A DNA stretch of 62,274 nt from Caldisericales bacterium (GCA_012517765.1 JAAYUI010000015.1:1-62274); one strand, 5' to 3'; positions 25,984 to 35,360 are shown, counted from the stretch's first letter. The notes: generated from the sequence alone by a model not told the origin. Numbers and translations: made by a program.

Positions 25984-27339
25984 TTATTTTTGCTCCAACA
26001 GTTTTACGTCCAGTGTTTTATATGGAGGCACCTTGACCTGGTCTATTTTAAACTCGTAAATGTTTTTGTTTGAGTAGAGCCGGATTGAGTAATCATTAAT
26101 GAAGAAAGTGGTTATGGCATCATTAAAAGGACCATATTCTTTTTTGTAAACCTCATAACCTGAATAGCCATACACGATGTTGTAGTTTATAAACATGTAG
26201 CCTTTTTCTGACCAATAACCAACACAATATGTGCTTATGGTGGTGCTTATGTAGCATATCAAATTTGCATTCTCGATCTGGTCAATGATGCCATCAATTA
26301 TATAGGTATCATATTTCTCTGGATTTGTCTTATTTTTCTCATAAATGAATCTAGAAAAATAAAGCTTGTTATCAAAATAGAAAAGCTCTGAATCTGGAAA
26401 CTGGTCTATAAATTTAGAGGCATTGTATGTTTGCACTTTTCTTTCTACAGGTTCTACGAGATACAATGTGTTGCCATCGTATGCTGACAGATGCCGTTTT
26501 GTTGCAGCATCCATTCTTATATTATTTAAAACCTTTATTGTTTCAGGATAGGAATTTCTCAACAAGACTCTCTCCAGTTCAATCAGGGAATAATGTTCTA
26601 TCGAGTAGATGAGGATGTATTTGCCATCAAAACCGTAGCAATTTGCTGTTTTTTGTTTTATTTTGAAATCACAGGGAGACAGGGCGATTTTTCTGCCAAA
26701 ATGTATTGTTTTTACGAGGGTGCCATTGTTGTTGTAAAATGAAACCCCTGTCTGTTTTTTGTCCTGGCAGACAAAGGTGAAATCTTCCTTGAGTTGGTCT
26801 GTCAAAATAGCAACAAGATTGCTGTCACCTATTGAAAATTCTTTCACTTTTTCCATACCAAGAAAAATATTGGATTGCTTTTCGTCATCAAAACACTTAA
26901 GAACGCTAATATATTTTGAGTCAGATGACTGACTGATGATGAAATAATAATAATTATAATTTACTGAAGCTGCATTGTTTGGATCTCCAGATTTGTTGAC
27001 GTAATTGTAGTCGAAGCCAACGTACTCCCCAGGCAGTTTTATTCTTTTTTCCACTTTTTGCAGATATTGGTCCGAGCAGATGATTAGCTCATTGTTGCTG
27101 TATACTAAAGGTGGGACATAAGGGTCTAGTAAAGTCGTAATCATATGGATTGGTAGAGCTTCTCCGACAACCTGTCTTGGTATGATTTTACAATCTGAAC
27201 TGATGTGTTCAGGAGAAAACTCGCAATTGGAAAATAAAAATACAGTTCCACTCAAAAATAGTATTGATGCGGCAAATAAAGATATTAATTTTGTTTTCCA
27301 GGACACTTTCGCCTTAGGTGTTTTTGCTGGATCTGTCAT
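25984..27339 (-). CDS. Membrane-anchored ~450-residue paralogous family, member 3
   Basis: The 451-residue product has a short basic N-terminus, one hydrophobic segment (about 17-38, ISLFAASILFLSGTVFLF) followed by Asn-Cys, and a long Tyr/Asn-rich outer part. Family landmarks: 'ELIICSDQYLQKVEKRIKLPG', a loop rich in Asn leading to 'NYYYFIISQSSDSKYI', 'CYGFDGKYILIYSIEHYSL', 'SAYDGNTLYLVE'. The gene is clearly AT-rich, with many ATA and AAT codons, unlike the kinase and CorA genes beside it. GGGAGAGA ribosome site. Probable beta-propeller, function unknown. Confidence 0.8.
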   Translation of the reverse strand: MTDPAKTPKAKVSWKTKLISLFAASILFLSGTVFLFSNCEFSPEHISSDCKIIPRQVVGEALPIHMITTLLDPYVPPLVYSNNELIICSDQYLQKVEKRIKLPGEYVGFDYNYVNKSGDPNNAASVNYNYYYFIISQSSDSKYISVLKCFDDEKQSNIFLGMEKVKEFSIGDSNLVAILTDQLKEDFTFVCQDKKQTGVSFYNNNGTLVKTIHFGRKIALSPCDFKIKQKTANCYGFDGKYILIYSIEHYSLIELERVLLRNSYPETIKVLNNIRMDAATKRHLSAYDGNTLYLVEPVERKVQTYNASKFIDQFPDSELFYFDNKLYFSRFIYEKNKTNPEKYDTYIIDGIIDQIENANLICYISTTISTYCVGYWSEKGYMFINYNIVYGYSGYEVYKKEYGPFNDAITTFFINDYSIRLYSNKNIYEFKIDQVKVPPYKTLDVKLLEQK

Positions 27340-27422
27340 TGTCTTATCTCTCCCAAGTTTTTGTATTTAATTCCTAGGAACCATAAAAACTACTCATCAA
27401 TATAATTCTTGTTAGTTTAATT

Positions 27423-28409
27423 TTACAGCCACCCTTTGCCCTTTATCCACCACAGCATGAATGTTGGTGTGCCAATGACAATCAAAAGGCAAAATGCAAA
27501 TGCCAGAACGCCTGTCCAGGGGCCAAGAGCTGACGATACCGGCTGGAAGAAGTTCATCCCGAAGAACCCCGTGACAAAAGAGATTGGCATGAAGATTGTC
27601 GCAATGATTGTAAGCGTCTTCATGATGTCGTTCATGCGGTTGTTGACCACCGAAAGATAGGTGTCCAGTGCGCCGCCGATGAGGTCCCTCATCGATTCTG
27701 TGATGTCATATATCCTCACAAGGTGGTCGTAGATGTCCCTGAAGTATATCCTGTCTTTTGCGTCAATGACCGGGTATTCGTCCCTTGCCAGCTTGTTTAG
27801 TACTTCCCTCTGGTGGCTGAGTATCCTGCGCAGAGTTAGCAGGCTCCTCTTTTTTGAAAGGATGTCTGTGACGACTTTGGAGTTCTTTGATTCGAGGATC
27901 TTGTCTTCGACCTCGTCTATCTCTTCGTCCATGTCTTCGACCACCAGCATGTAGTCGCTGACTATCTGGTCAATCAGATTGTATAAAAGAAAATCAGGCC
28001 CCCTTTTCAGCATCCTCGGGTCTTTCTTGCTCTGGTGAAAAACTTTGTCCACAGCTTCGATTGTGCATTCGTGGTATGTCACCAGGTAGTCCCTGCCAAG
28101 GAAGATGTCCAGCTCTGAAGTTTCGATGTCGTCGGAATTCTCGTTTTTTGCCAGCGAGTGCAGGACTATGTAGAGGTAATCAAACCAGTCGTCAAGCTTG
28201 GGGACGTGATTTTCCTGGATCGCATCATCGACGGAGAGAGGGTGGAACTTGAATTTGTCAATCATCAGGGACTCGACTGCTTCCTGGGGTTCATTGTAGA
28301 AATCAACCCAGAGCAGCGTCTTTTGGTCTGTAATGTAGCTGTCCAGCACCTGTTTTTGCGGAACTTCGATGATATCACCTTGTTTTGTGACGAATATTGC
28401 CCTTATCAT
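27423..28409 (-). CDS. corA: CorA-family divalent metal ion (Mg2+/Co2+) channel
   Basis: The 328-residue product has the CorA layout: an N-terminal alpha/beta domain, long helices (about 150-260), then two transmembrane helices at the C-terminus. The first ends with the signature FGMNFFQPV, containing the G-M-N motif that forms the selectivity filter. The C-terminus WWIKGKGWL is basic, as usual. GGAGG ribosome site before ATG 28409 and a strong promoter (TTTACA-17-TATAGA). Divergent from the purine operon. Confidence 0.95.
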   Translation of the reverse strand: MIRAIFVTKQGDIIEVPQKQVLDSYITDQKTLLWVDFYNEPQEAVESLMIDKFKFHPLSVDDAIQENHVPKLDDWFDYLYIVLHSLAKNENSDDIETSELDIFLGRDYLVTYHECTIEAVDKVFHQSKKDPRMLKRGPDFLLYNLIDQIVSDYMLVVEDMDEEIDEVEDKILESKNSKVVTDILSKKRSLLTLRRILSHQREVLNKLARDEYPVIDAKDRIYFRDIYDHLVRIYDITESMRDLIGGALDTYLSVVNNRMNDIMKTLTIIATIFMPISFVTGFFGMNFFQPVSSALGPWTGVLAFAFCLLIVIGTPTFMLWWIKGKGWL

Positions 28410-28427
28410 GCGCTTGCCTCCGCTAAA

Positions 28428-28456
28428 TCTATAAGGAGTATGTCGTTTTTTGTAAA
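28428..28456 (-). promoter_or_regulatory. corA promoter
   Basis: TTTACA (complement of 28451-28456), a 17-base spacer and TATAGA (complement of 28428-28433), just before the corA ribosome site. Confidence 0.7.
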
Positions 28457-28516
28457 TATTTGGCCCTGTGGCGTGTTGAATTTAATGGCCAAAAGACCTA
28501 TGAAACTTTGGGCTCG

Positions 28517-28544
28517 TTGTTTGGTGGGCATTTTGGTTTATAAT
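28517..28544 (+). promoter_or_regulatory. Promoter of the purine operon
   Basis: TTGTTT (28517-28522), a 16-base spacer and a perfect TATAAT (28539-28544). The 5' leader is about 25 bases, too short for a purine riboswitch. Confidence 0.65.
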
Positions 28545-28575
28545 CTTATAGCATTAGGTTAGGAGGATTTGAGAG

Positions 28576-29850
28576 ATGCCAGTTCGAATTATTTGTGGTT
28601 TGCAATGGGGGGATGAGGGCAAGGGCAAACTCACGCACCTGCTCTCGGACGAGGCGGATGTTGTTGCAAGGTATGCTGGTGGGCCAAACTCCGGGCACAC
28701 AATCATATCTGGGGGAAAGAAATTTGTTTTCCATGTTGTACCTGCCGGGATATTCAAGCCAAACTCAATCAGTCTCATAGGACCAGGCACCGTTATTGAT
28801 CCTATGGGTTTAATCAATGAGCTGGAAGGCGTTGCTTCACAGATCGACTACAATGGCCGCATTTTCATTTCAGAATCGGCCCACATGATACTTGAGTACC
28901 ATCGCTACAAAGACAAACTGGACGAGATTGCCAAAGGCAAGGCAATGCTTGGCACGACCCTCCGTGGAATTGGTCCAACCTATGCCGACAAGGCCAACAG
29001 GACAGGCATCAAGCTTGGGCTCTTAAAGGACGAGGCCAAGCTCAGGGAGGCCATCTCAAGAAACCTCGACAACAAAAACAAGTCATTTGTTGCCTTTGGT
29101 GCCGAACCATTGTCGTTTGAGCAGGTCTTTGGGCCTGTCATGGCCGCAAGGGACAAGATATTGCCGCTTTTAGGTGATGTCTGTTCGATGGCCCAGGACT
29201 ATGTAAAAAGGGGCAAATATCTCCTTCTGGAGGGCAACCAGGGCGTTTTGCTGGACATCGACCACGGAACATATCCCTTTGTCACCTCATCATCGTGCGT
29301 CCCTGCATCAGGCCTTGCCACCTTCGGGCTTTCGCCGCAAAGCCTGACAGACATCATAGGTGTTGCGAAATCATACCAGACAAGGGTTGGAAAGGGTCCG
29401 ATGCCAACCATTCAAAATAATGAAACGGGCCAAATAATAAGGGAGAGGGGCAAGGAGTATGGCTCTTCAACTGGAAGGCCAAGAGATTGCGGTTTCCTCG
29501 ACCTCGTTGCGCTCAAGTATGCGATCCAGGTCTCAGGGGCAACCAAGATGGGCCTCACCCTGCTGGACGTCCTTGACGTGTTTGACAAGATAAATGTTTG
29601 TGTAGCCTATGAAACTCCGTCTGGGACAACCGACAAGTTTATAAATGATGCGGATTTCCTCTCGGCAGTAAAGCCGGTCTACAAAGAGCTTGATGGCTGG
29701 AAGGAAGACATCTCCCAGTGCAAAAACTACAATGACCTTCCCGGCAAGGCCAAAGAGTACATAAAATTCCTTGAAGACTATACCGGAATACCGGTTTGCC
29801 TCGTCTCGGTCGGCCCGGATGAAAAGCAGACAATCAGGAGGGCAATTTGA
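28576..29850 (+). CDS. purA: Adenylosuccinate synthetase
   Basis: Joins IMP and aspartate with GTP to give adenylosuccinate, the first step from IMP to AMP. The 424-residue product has the hallmark GLQWGDEGKGK loop (residues 8-18, with catalytic Asp13) and 'NSGHTI' (His41). 'GTTLRGIGPTYADKANRTG' and 'EGNQGVLLDIDHGTYPFVT' are also family signatures. AGGAGG ribosome site. First gene of the purA-purB-purC-purS-purQ run; its TGA overlaps the purB TTG start. Confidence 0.98.
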   Translation: MPVRIICGLQWGDEGKGKLTHLLSDEADVVARYAGGPNSGHTIISGGKKFVFHVVPAGIFKPNSISLIGPGTVIDPMGLINELEGVASQIDYNGRIFISESAHMILEYHRYKDKLDEIAKGKAMLGTTLRGIGPTYADKANRTGIKLGLLKDEAKLREAISRNLDNKNKSFVAFGAEPLSFEQVFGPVMAARDKILPLLGDVCSMAQDYVKRGKYLLLEGNQGVLLDIDHGTYPFVTSSSCVPASGLATFGLSPQSLTDIIGVAKSYQTRVGKGPMPTIQNNETGQIIRERGKEYGSSTGRPRDCGFLDLVALKYAIQVSGATKMGLTLLDVLDVFDKINVCVAYETPSGTTDKFINDADFLSAVKPVYKELDGWKEDISQCKNYNDLPGKAKEYIKFLEDYTGIPVCLVSVGPDEKQTIRRAI

Positions 29851-31142
29851 TAGAGCGCTACAGCGTCAAGGAGGCCGCAGACATCTGGGAACGCCAGCAC
29901 CGCTATGACATCATGGCCAAAATCGAGATGGCGCTTGTTGAGGCGTGGGCCAGAATGGGCGAAGTCCCCTATGATGCGGTCGACAGGATAAGACGGAACA
30001 TGTCATTCACCCTTGAGAGGGTGGACGAGATTGAGAAGGTGACCGACCACGACATAGTGGCTTTTGTGAATGCCCTTGGTGAAACGGTTGGCGAGGACTC
30101 CTGCTACATACACAAGGGGGCCACATCATCGGACATTCTTGACACTGCAACCTCAATCCAGATACAGGAAGCTGGAAAGCTCGTAATTTCCGAGATAGAC
30201 AAGCTCATTTCAATTATTCGCAAGAAAGCAGAAGAATACAAATACGTCCCGATGATGGGCCGAACGCATGGCGTCCATGCCGAGCCAATAACCTTTGGGC
30301 TCAAGCTCCTCTCCTGGTACCAGGAACTGAAGAGGGGCAGGGAGAGGGTCGCGCAGGCAGTTGAAACCAACAGTGTCGGCAAAATGAGCGGTGCCGTTGG
30401 CACCTATGCAAACCTCCACCCAGACCTCGAAATGCTCGTGTGCGAGAGGCTTGGGCTCAAGCCTGACCCACTTTCAACCCAAGTCATTGCCAGGGACAGG
30501 CACGCAGAGTATCTGCTTGCGCTCTCAATGCTTGGCGCGTCGCTAGAGAGATTTGCGCTCCAGGTAAGGTTGCTCCAGAGAACAGAAACCGGAGAGCTTG
30601 AGGAACCCTTCAAGGCCGGGCAGACTGGCTCGTCGGCCATGCCGCACAAGAAAAACCCAAAAACCTGCGAGCAGGTTTGCGGACTGGCCAGGCTCCTCAG
30701 GGGCAACGCGATGGTTTCCCTTGAGGATGTTGCACTCTGGGACGAGAGGGACATATCGCATTCCTCTGTTGAAAGAATCATCCTTCCTGATACATCTGTC
30801 CTTGCAACATACCTTGTCAGGAGGTTTGCCAGAATAGTTGACGGGCTTTTTGTGAATGCAGACAGGATGCGCAAGAATATCGAGGCCACCGGTGGTGCCA
30901 TTTACAGTGGAAGGCTTCTTGTGTCCCTGATGACGAGGGGCATGGGCAGGAAAGAGGCATACGAGATAGTCCAGAGGCTGGCAATTCCGGCCTCCAAGGG
31001 TGGAACTCCATTGAGGGATGCGTGCAAGGCTGATGTGCAGGTGGCATCATTGCTTTCTGCGGCCGAAATAGACAACATCTTTGACGTCGGGTTCTACCTG
31101 CGCTATGTTGATGACATATTCAGAAGAAACCTGGAGGAGTGA
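29847..31142 (+). CDS. purB: Adenylosuccinate lyase
   Basis: Cleaves adenylosuccinate to AMP and SAICAR to AICAR. The 431-residue product has the fumarase/ASL signature GSSAMPHKKNP (about residue 262), with the catalytic Ser in the preceding loop, and 'MGRTHGVHAEPITFG' with the catalytic His. The TTG start overlaps the purA stop (TTGA), coupling translation. Confidence 0.97.
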   Translation: MIERYSVKEAADIWERQHRYDIMAKIEMALVEAWARMGEVPYDAVDRIRRNMSFTLERVDEIEKVTDHDIVAFVNALGETVGEDSCYIHKGATSSDILDTATSIQIQEAGKLVISEIDKLISIIRKKAEEYKYVPMMGRTHGVHAEPITFGLKLLSWYQELKRGRERVAQAVETNSVGKMSGAVGTYANLHPDLEMLVCERLGLKPDPLSTQVIARDRHAEYLLALSMLGASLERFALQVRLLQRTETGELEEPFKAGQTGSSAMPHKKNPKTCEQVCGLARLLRGNAMVSLEDVALWDERDISHSSVERIILPDTSVLATYLVRRFARIVDGLFVNADRMRKNIEATGGAIYSGRLLVSLMTRGMGRKEAYEIVQRLAIPASKGGTPLRDACKADVQVASLLSAAEIDNIFDVGFYLRYVDDIFRRNLEE

Positions 31143-31146
31143 TATT

Positions 31147-31848
31147 ATGGAAAAACTCTACGAAGGAAAGGCGAAAATAGTCTACAAGACTGATGATCCG
31201 GATGTGCTTGTTTGCGAATACAAAGATTCGCTGACCGCATTTGATGGAACAAAAAAAGATTCAATGGAGGAAAAGGGCGAGCTCAATGCCAAAATTTCCT
31301 CTGCCATCTTCTCTTACCTCACAAAACAGGGAATTCCCAATCATTTCATCGAGTTTGTTCCGCCAAGAACGCAAAAGGTCAAAAAGGTCGAGATAATACC
31401 AGTCGAGGTTGTAATCAGGAATATTATGGCCGGCTCGATCTCGAAAAGGCTTGGTATTCCGGAAGGTACCGCCCTTTCAGAGCCGCTTATTGAATTTTAC
31501 CTCAAAAATGATGACCTTCACGACCCGATCATCTGCGAAAATCATGTAACAGGGCTTGGTTTTGCAACAAGGCAGCAGCTTGATGTCATCAAAGGCCTGG
31601 CGTTCAAGGTAAACGATTCAATGAAAAAGTTTTTCCTGGATGTTGGCCTGCGCCTGATTGATTTCAAGCTCGAATTTGGCACCCACAAAGGGCAGGTCAT
31701 TCTTGCCGATGAATTTTCACCGGATACCTGCAGGCTATGGGATGTGAACACCAACGAAAAAATGGACAAGGACCGCTTCAGGAGAGACATGGGCGGAGTC
31801 ATGGAAGCGTACCTTGAAGTCGCCAGGAGGATACATGTACAAGATTGA
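31147..31848 (+). CDS. purC: SAICAR synthetase
   Basis: Condenses CAIR with aspartate using ATP. The 233-residue product starts MEKLYEGKAKIVYKTDDPDV, typical of PurC, and has 'VEVVIRNIMAGS' and 'ILADEFSPDTCRLWD', both family motifs. I chose ATG 31147 because GGAGGAG lies just before it; the longer reading frame overlaps purB and is not supported. Confidence 0.97.
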   Translation: MEKLYEGKAKIVYKTDDPDVLVCEYKDSLTAFDGTKKDSMEEKGELNAKISSAIFSYLTKQGIPNHFIEFVPPRTQKVKKVEIIPVEVVIRNIMAGSISKRLGIPEGTALSEPLIEFYLKNDDLHDPIICENHVTGLGFATRQQLDVIKGLAFKVNDSMKKFFLDVGLRLIDFKLEFGTHKGQVILADEFSPDTCRLWDVNTNEKMDKDRFRRDMGGVMEAYLEVARRIHVQD

Positions 31849-32077
31849 AGTTCTGGTCCATCTCAAGCCGGACATTCTGGACCCGCAGGGCAAAACTGTG
31901 CAAAATTCGCTCAGCAAGCTTGGATTCAAGGACGTGAAATCCGTAAGGGTTGGCAAAAGCATTGAGCTGGAGGTTGAGGCTGGAAGCCAGGATGAGGCAG
32001 TAAAAATCGCGACAGAGATGGCAGAAAAACTCCTTTCAAACCCGGTCATGGAAGTGTTCGCGGTGAGGCCAAAGTGA
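31835..32077 (+). CDS. purS: FGAM synthase subunit PurS
   Basis: Small subunit of the three-part phosphoribosylformylglycinamidine synthase (PurS-PurQ-PurL). The 80-residue product starts MYKIEVLVHLKPDILDPQGK, the canonical PurS opening, with AGGAGG at 31825-31830. It overlaps the purC end by 14 bases and the purQ start by four. Confidence 0.96.
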   Translation: MYKIEVLVHLKPDILDPQGKTVQNSLSKLGFKDVKSVRVGKSIELEVEAGSQDEAVKIATEMAEKLLSNPVMEVFAVRPK

Positions 32078-32718
32078 AAGTAGGAGTTGTAATTTTTCCA
32101 GGCTCAAACTGTGACATGGATGCGTTGTGGACAACCGGCACCGTAAAACACCACGAATCCTTTCCGATATGGCACCAGTCCCAGGACCTCAATGGTGCGG
32201 AACTGATTATTTTGCCCGGCGGTTTCTCTTATGGTGATTACCTGCGCACTGGTGCGATAGCAAAATTTTCCCCTGTAATGGAAAAGGTCATTGCCCATGC
32301 AAATTCTGGTGGTTTTGTGCTTGGGATTTGCAATGGTTTCCAGATTCTCACTGAATCGGGCCTGCTGCCAGGTGCGCTTTTGCGCAACGACACACTCAAG
32401 TTTGAGTCCAGATGGGTCGAGCTCTCGGTTGAAACCACGCGCACAAAATTCACAAAAAACCTTTCAAAGGGCGATGCGCTTAGGGTGCCGATAGCGCATG
32501 GAGACGGAAGGTATTACATCGACAATATTGGCCTTGATGGTCTGATATCCCACGACCAGATTGTTTTCAGATACAAAGGCAGAAACCCTAATGGTTCCGT
32601 ATATGCCATAGCCGGAATCTGCAACAGGGATGGCAATGTTTTGGGAATGATGCCCCACCCGGAAAGGGCAGGAGAGGACGTCCTCGGCTCTTCCGACGGG
32701 CTAAAAATACTTCTTTGA
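32074..32718 (+). CDS. purQ: FGAM synthase glutaminase subunit PurQ
   Basis: Class I glutamine amidotransferase that passes ammonia to PurL. In the 214-residue product the nucleophile is Cys86 (LGICNGFQ), with His195 and Glu197 (MMPHPERAG) completing the triad. GTG start overlapping the purS stop (GTGA). In most PurS-containing genomes purL follows purQ; here a BON-domain gene follows and no purL is present in the window. Confidence 0.97.
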   Translation: MKVGVVIFPGSNCDMDALWTTGTVKHHESFPIWHQSQDLNGAELIILPGGFSYGDYLRTGAIAKFSPVMEKVIAHANSGGFVLGICNGFQILTESGLLPGALLRNDTLKFESRWVELSVETTRTKFTKNLSKGDALRVPIAHGDGRYYIDNIGLDGLISHDQIVFRYKGRNPNGSVYAIAGICNRDGNVLGMMPHPERAGEDVLGSSDGLKILL

Positions 32719-32731
32719 CAAGGAGGCATTT

Positions 32732-33640
32732 TTGGAGAAAAAGTTCACCAGAGGTTCACCAAACGCTGACAAGGTAGAGGCGACAAAGACCGCACAGTCG
32801 TTGCTGAAAAAGCTGAGCACCCTTTTGGAAAAAAGAAAAATTGTGGACTACTCCGTAAAACTTCAAAAAAACAAAGTTTTACTTGTTTTGCCAACGATGC
32901 TTGAAGAAGAAAAGAGAGAAAAGCTTGTGCAGGCGATCATGGAGCTTCAGGGTTCCGAAAACATCAAGATCCAGGACCAAAAAGGGCCTGCCAGGTTGCT
33001 CTCCGACGAGGACATTGAAGACCAGTTCAGAATTTCCCTTCAGAAGTACATCCCCAAAGAAACAAAAGTCAGTGGCTCCGTAAAGGATGGCGTCATGACA
33101 GTTTATGGCACCACGACCTCGGCCTATGCCAGGGAAGCCATTCTTGATCTGGCAAAGGAAACGCCAGGAGTGAAAAAGGTAGTCGACCAGACAAGGTTGC
33201 CAATGGCCAAATCAGACATTGATCTTGCCAATTCTGTGATGCTGGAACTTGGCAATGAAGCTGGTATCTCGGTTTTCCACCTTCAGGTCATGGCCAGGAA
33301 CGGGAATGTTTTTGTAACGGGCAACGCAAAGGATGACAAGTCTGTAAAGCTGGCAACAGACGTTGTTTCAAAAGTGCCAGGAGTGAAATCTGTCGAGAAT
33401 GCCATAAGAATACCCGGTGAAACAATAACAGCAGATGACAAATTGAGGGACAAGATATTTGACTCGCTTGTCAGGTCCCCGTCAGTCAGGGCCAGGGACA
33501 TAAAGGTGGCAGTTGTTCACGGGAACGTGTTTTTGAGGGGCTACGCCGCCTCAACAAAGGAAATTATTGCCGCAGAATCAATGGTTTCCTCGATGCCCGG
33601 TGTAAAAAAAGTCTACATGGAGCTGGAGCCAAGATTGTGA
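32732..33640 (+). CDS. Protein with three BON domains
   Basis: The 302-residue product has no signal peptide and starts with TTG 32732 after AGGAGG (32721-32726). A charged segment (about 1-90) is followed by three BON-type modules (phospholipid/hydrophobic binding): about 92-158 (ISLQKYIPKETKVSGSVKDG ... TPGVKKVVDQTRLP), 163-228 and 233-302, each with 'V..G.v.v.G......' and 'PGVK.V'. Three modules without export are unusual, since BON proteins are usually periplasmic (OsmY). Its stop overlaps the argS start (GTGA), so the operon extends from purA to argS. Confidence 0.85.
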   Translation: MEKKFTRGSPNADKVEATKTAQSLLKKLSTLLEKRKIVDYSVKLQKNKVLLVLPTMLEEEKREKLVQAIMELQGSENIKIQDQKGPARLLSDEDIEDQFRISLQKYIPKETKVSGSVKDGVMTVYGTTTSAYAREAILDLAKETPGVKKVVDQTRLPMAKSDIDLANSVMLELGNEAGISVFHLQVMARNGNVFVTGNAKDDKSVKLATDVVSKVPGVKSVENAIRIPGETITADDKLRDKIFDSLVRSPSVRARDIKVAVVHGNVFLRGYAASTKEIIAAESMVSSMPGVKKVYMELEPRL

Positions 33641-35277
33641 GCATAAAAACCCATATTTCAAAGATATTTTCAGACGCCCTCGAAAAGATGGGCGTCTTTG
33701 ATGTCGAGGCGGGCATTACCCGTCCCGACTCGAAAGAACACGGAGATTATTCCACCAATGTTGCCATGGGGCTTTCAAAGCAGCTGAAGAAGCCACCAAG
33801 GGCGATTGCGGAAGAGGTTGTTTCATTGACTTGCCAGTCGGTGACTGATAAGTCAATATTTGAAAAGGTCGAAGTTGTCGGCCCAGGTTTCATAAACATT
33901 TTTCTCAAAAAAGATGTTTTCGCAGGCTTTGTAAAACAGGCCCTGGAGGACGGCTCTTACGGGAAGTGGTGTGTTGGTGGCGGGAAAAAAGTGCAGGTGG
34001 AATTTGTTTCTGCAAACCCGACCGGCCCTATAACCGTTGCCAATGGAAGGGGCGGGCCTCTTGGTGATTCGCTTGCCAGGCTTCTTGAATGGACTGGTTA
34101 TGATGTTTACAGGGAATTTTATGTAAATGACAGGGGCGCCAAAGTGGTGCACCTGGCCGGATCGCTGGAAGCCAGATACAAACAGGCGCTTGGCATGCCG
34201 CTTGTCCTTCCCCCGGAAGGCTATCCGGGCGAGTATCTGCTTGATATTGCAAAAGACATTGCAAAAGAGTTTGGAGAGGAACCACTCGGCTGGGATGATG
34301 CAAGGAGGCTGGAATTTTTTGGAAAGCAGGCAGTGGAGAGGATTGTTGCCACCCAGAAAGCTGTTTTCGAGAAGTTCGGAATAAAATTTGACAGGTGGTT
34401 TTCAGAGCGTGAGATGGCCGAGCGTGGGGAGATAGAGCAGACACTTTCAATGCTTTCTGAAAAAGGCGTCCTCTATCAGCAGGACGGTGCAACCTACATG
34501 CGCTCCACTGATTTTGGCGATGACAAGGACTTTGTTGTCGTGAAGTCAAGTGGTGAGCCAACCTATACGACAACTGACATCGCCTATCACATTGGAAAAT
34601 TCAAAAGGGGGTTCGGGCATGTCATCGATGTCATGGGCGCCGACCACCACGGGCACACCGGGCCGATGTTTGCTGCACTGGAGGCGCTTGGCCAGCCAAA
34701 GGATAGCCTCGAGTTTTTACTTTACCAGCTTGTCCACCTGTTCAGGGGTGGCCAGCAGGTCAAGATGAGCAAGTCCAGCGGAGAGTTTGTAACGCTTGAC
34801 GAATTGCTCTCCGAGGTCGGCACCGATTCAGCCAGGTACTTCTTCCTGATGCGCTCTTCAGACACCCACCTGAATTTTGACCTCGACCTGGCAAAATCAC
34901 AGACAATGGACAACCCGGTTTACTATGTGCAGTATGCCCATGTCCGTTGTTGCGCCATTGCAGATGATCCGAGGGCCTCGTCTGCGAACCCGTTAAAAGC
35001 GGGTGCGTTCGAGGGGGACCTCGAAACGGAGCTTGCAAAGGCGATCCTTGATTTCCCCGAAGAGGTCCTTGGTGCGGCAAACTCGAGGGCCCCAAACCGC
35101 ATTGCGGCATACGCCGAAAAGCTCTCCTCATGTTTCCACAGCTTTTATCATGACTGCAGAGTCCTTGGAGAGGAGCAAGAGGTTGCAGATAGAAGGATGC
35201 TTCTAGTGCTCTCCACAAAAAAGGTCATAGCCAGCGCGCTGTCAATTCTTGGTGTTTCTGCGCCTGAAAGAATGTAA
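33637..35277 (+). CDS. argS: Arginyl-tRNA synthetase
   Basis: Charges tRNA-Arg. The 546-residue product has the N-terminal Arg-tRNA recognition domain, the class I catalytic core opening FVSANPTGPITVANGRGG (the HIGH-motif region), the KMSKS loop 'QVKMSKSSGEFVT' and the C-terminal DALR anticodon domain ending in APERM. The HIGH region reads T-V-A-N rather than H-V-G-H; a T-V-G-N form occurs in some bacterial ArgRS, so this is a variant, not decay. GTG start overlapping the BON gene stop. Last gene before a strong terminator. Confidence 0.97.
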   Translation: MSIKTHISKIFSDALEKMGVFDVEAGITRPDSKEHGDYSTNVAMGLSKQLKKPPRAIAEEVVSLTCQSVTDKSIFEKVEVVGPGFINIFLKKDVFAGFVKQALEDGSYGKWCVGGGKKVQVEFVSANPTGPITVANGRGGPLGDSLARLLEWTGYDVYREFYVNDRGAKVVHLAGSLEARYKQALGMPLVLPPEGYPGEYLLDIAKDIAKEFGEEPLGWDDARRLEFFGKQAVERIVATQKAVFEKFGIKFDRWFSEREMAERGEIEQTLSMLSEKGVLYQQDGATYMRSTDFGDDKDFVVVKSSGEPTYTTTDIAYHIGKFKRGFGHVIDVMGADHHGHTGPMFAALEALGQPKDSLEFLLYQLVHLFRGGQQVKMSKSSGEFVTLDELLSEVGTDSARYFFLMRSSDTHLNFDLDLAKSQTMDNPVYYVQYAHVRCCAIADDPRASSANPLKAGAFEGDLETELAKAILDFPEEVLGAANSRAPNRIAAYAEKLSSCFHSFYHDCRVLGEEQEVADRRMLLVLSTKKVIASALSILGVSAPERM

Positions 35278-35302
35278 TAAAACTTTTTAGCGTTGCCTGG
35301 TC

Positions 35303-35339
35303 AACAACCCCGCGTTTTTTATGATGGCGCGGGGTTGTT
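35303..35339. terminator. Bidirectional terminator between argS and the radical SAM gene
   Basis: Perfect 12-bp stem AACAACCCCGCG/CGCGGGGTTGTT with a 13-base loop, between the convergent stops. Confidence 0.85.
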
Positions 35340-35360
35340 TGTATTTTAGGCATGAGCAGC

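Noticed and set aside
28545-28575. Purine riboswitch upstream of purA
   Set aside because: The leader after the TATAAT is only about 25 bases and contains just a ribosome site.
33637-35277. argS as a decayed pseudogene because of the altered HIGH motif
   Set aside because: Full length, KMSKS intact, no frame breaks, and related T-V-G-N variants exist in functional enzymes.
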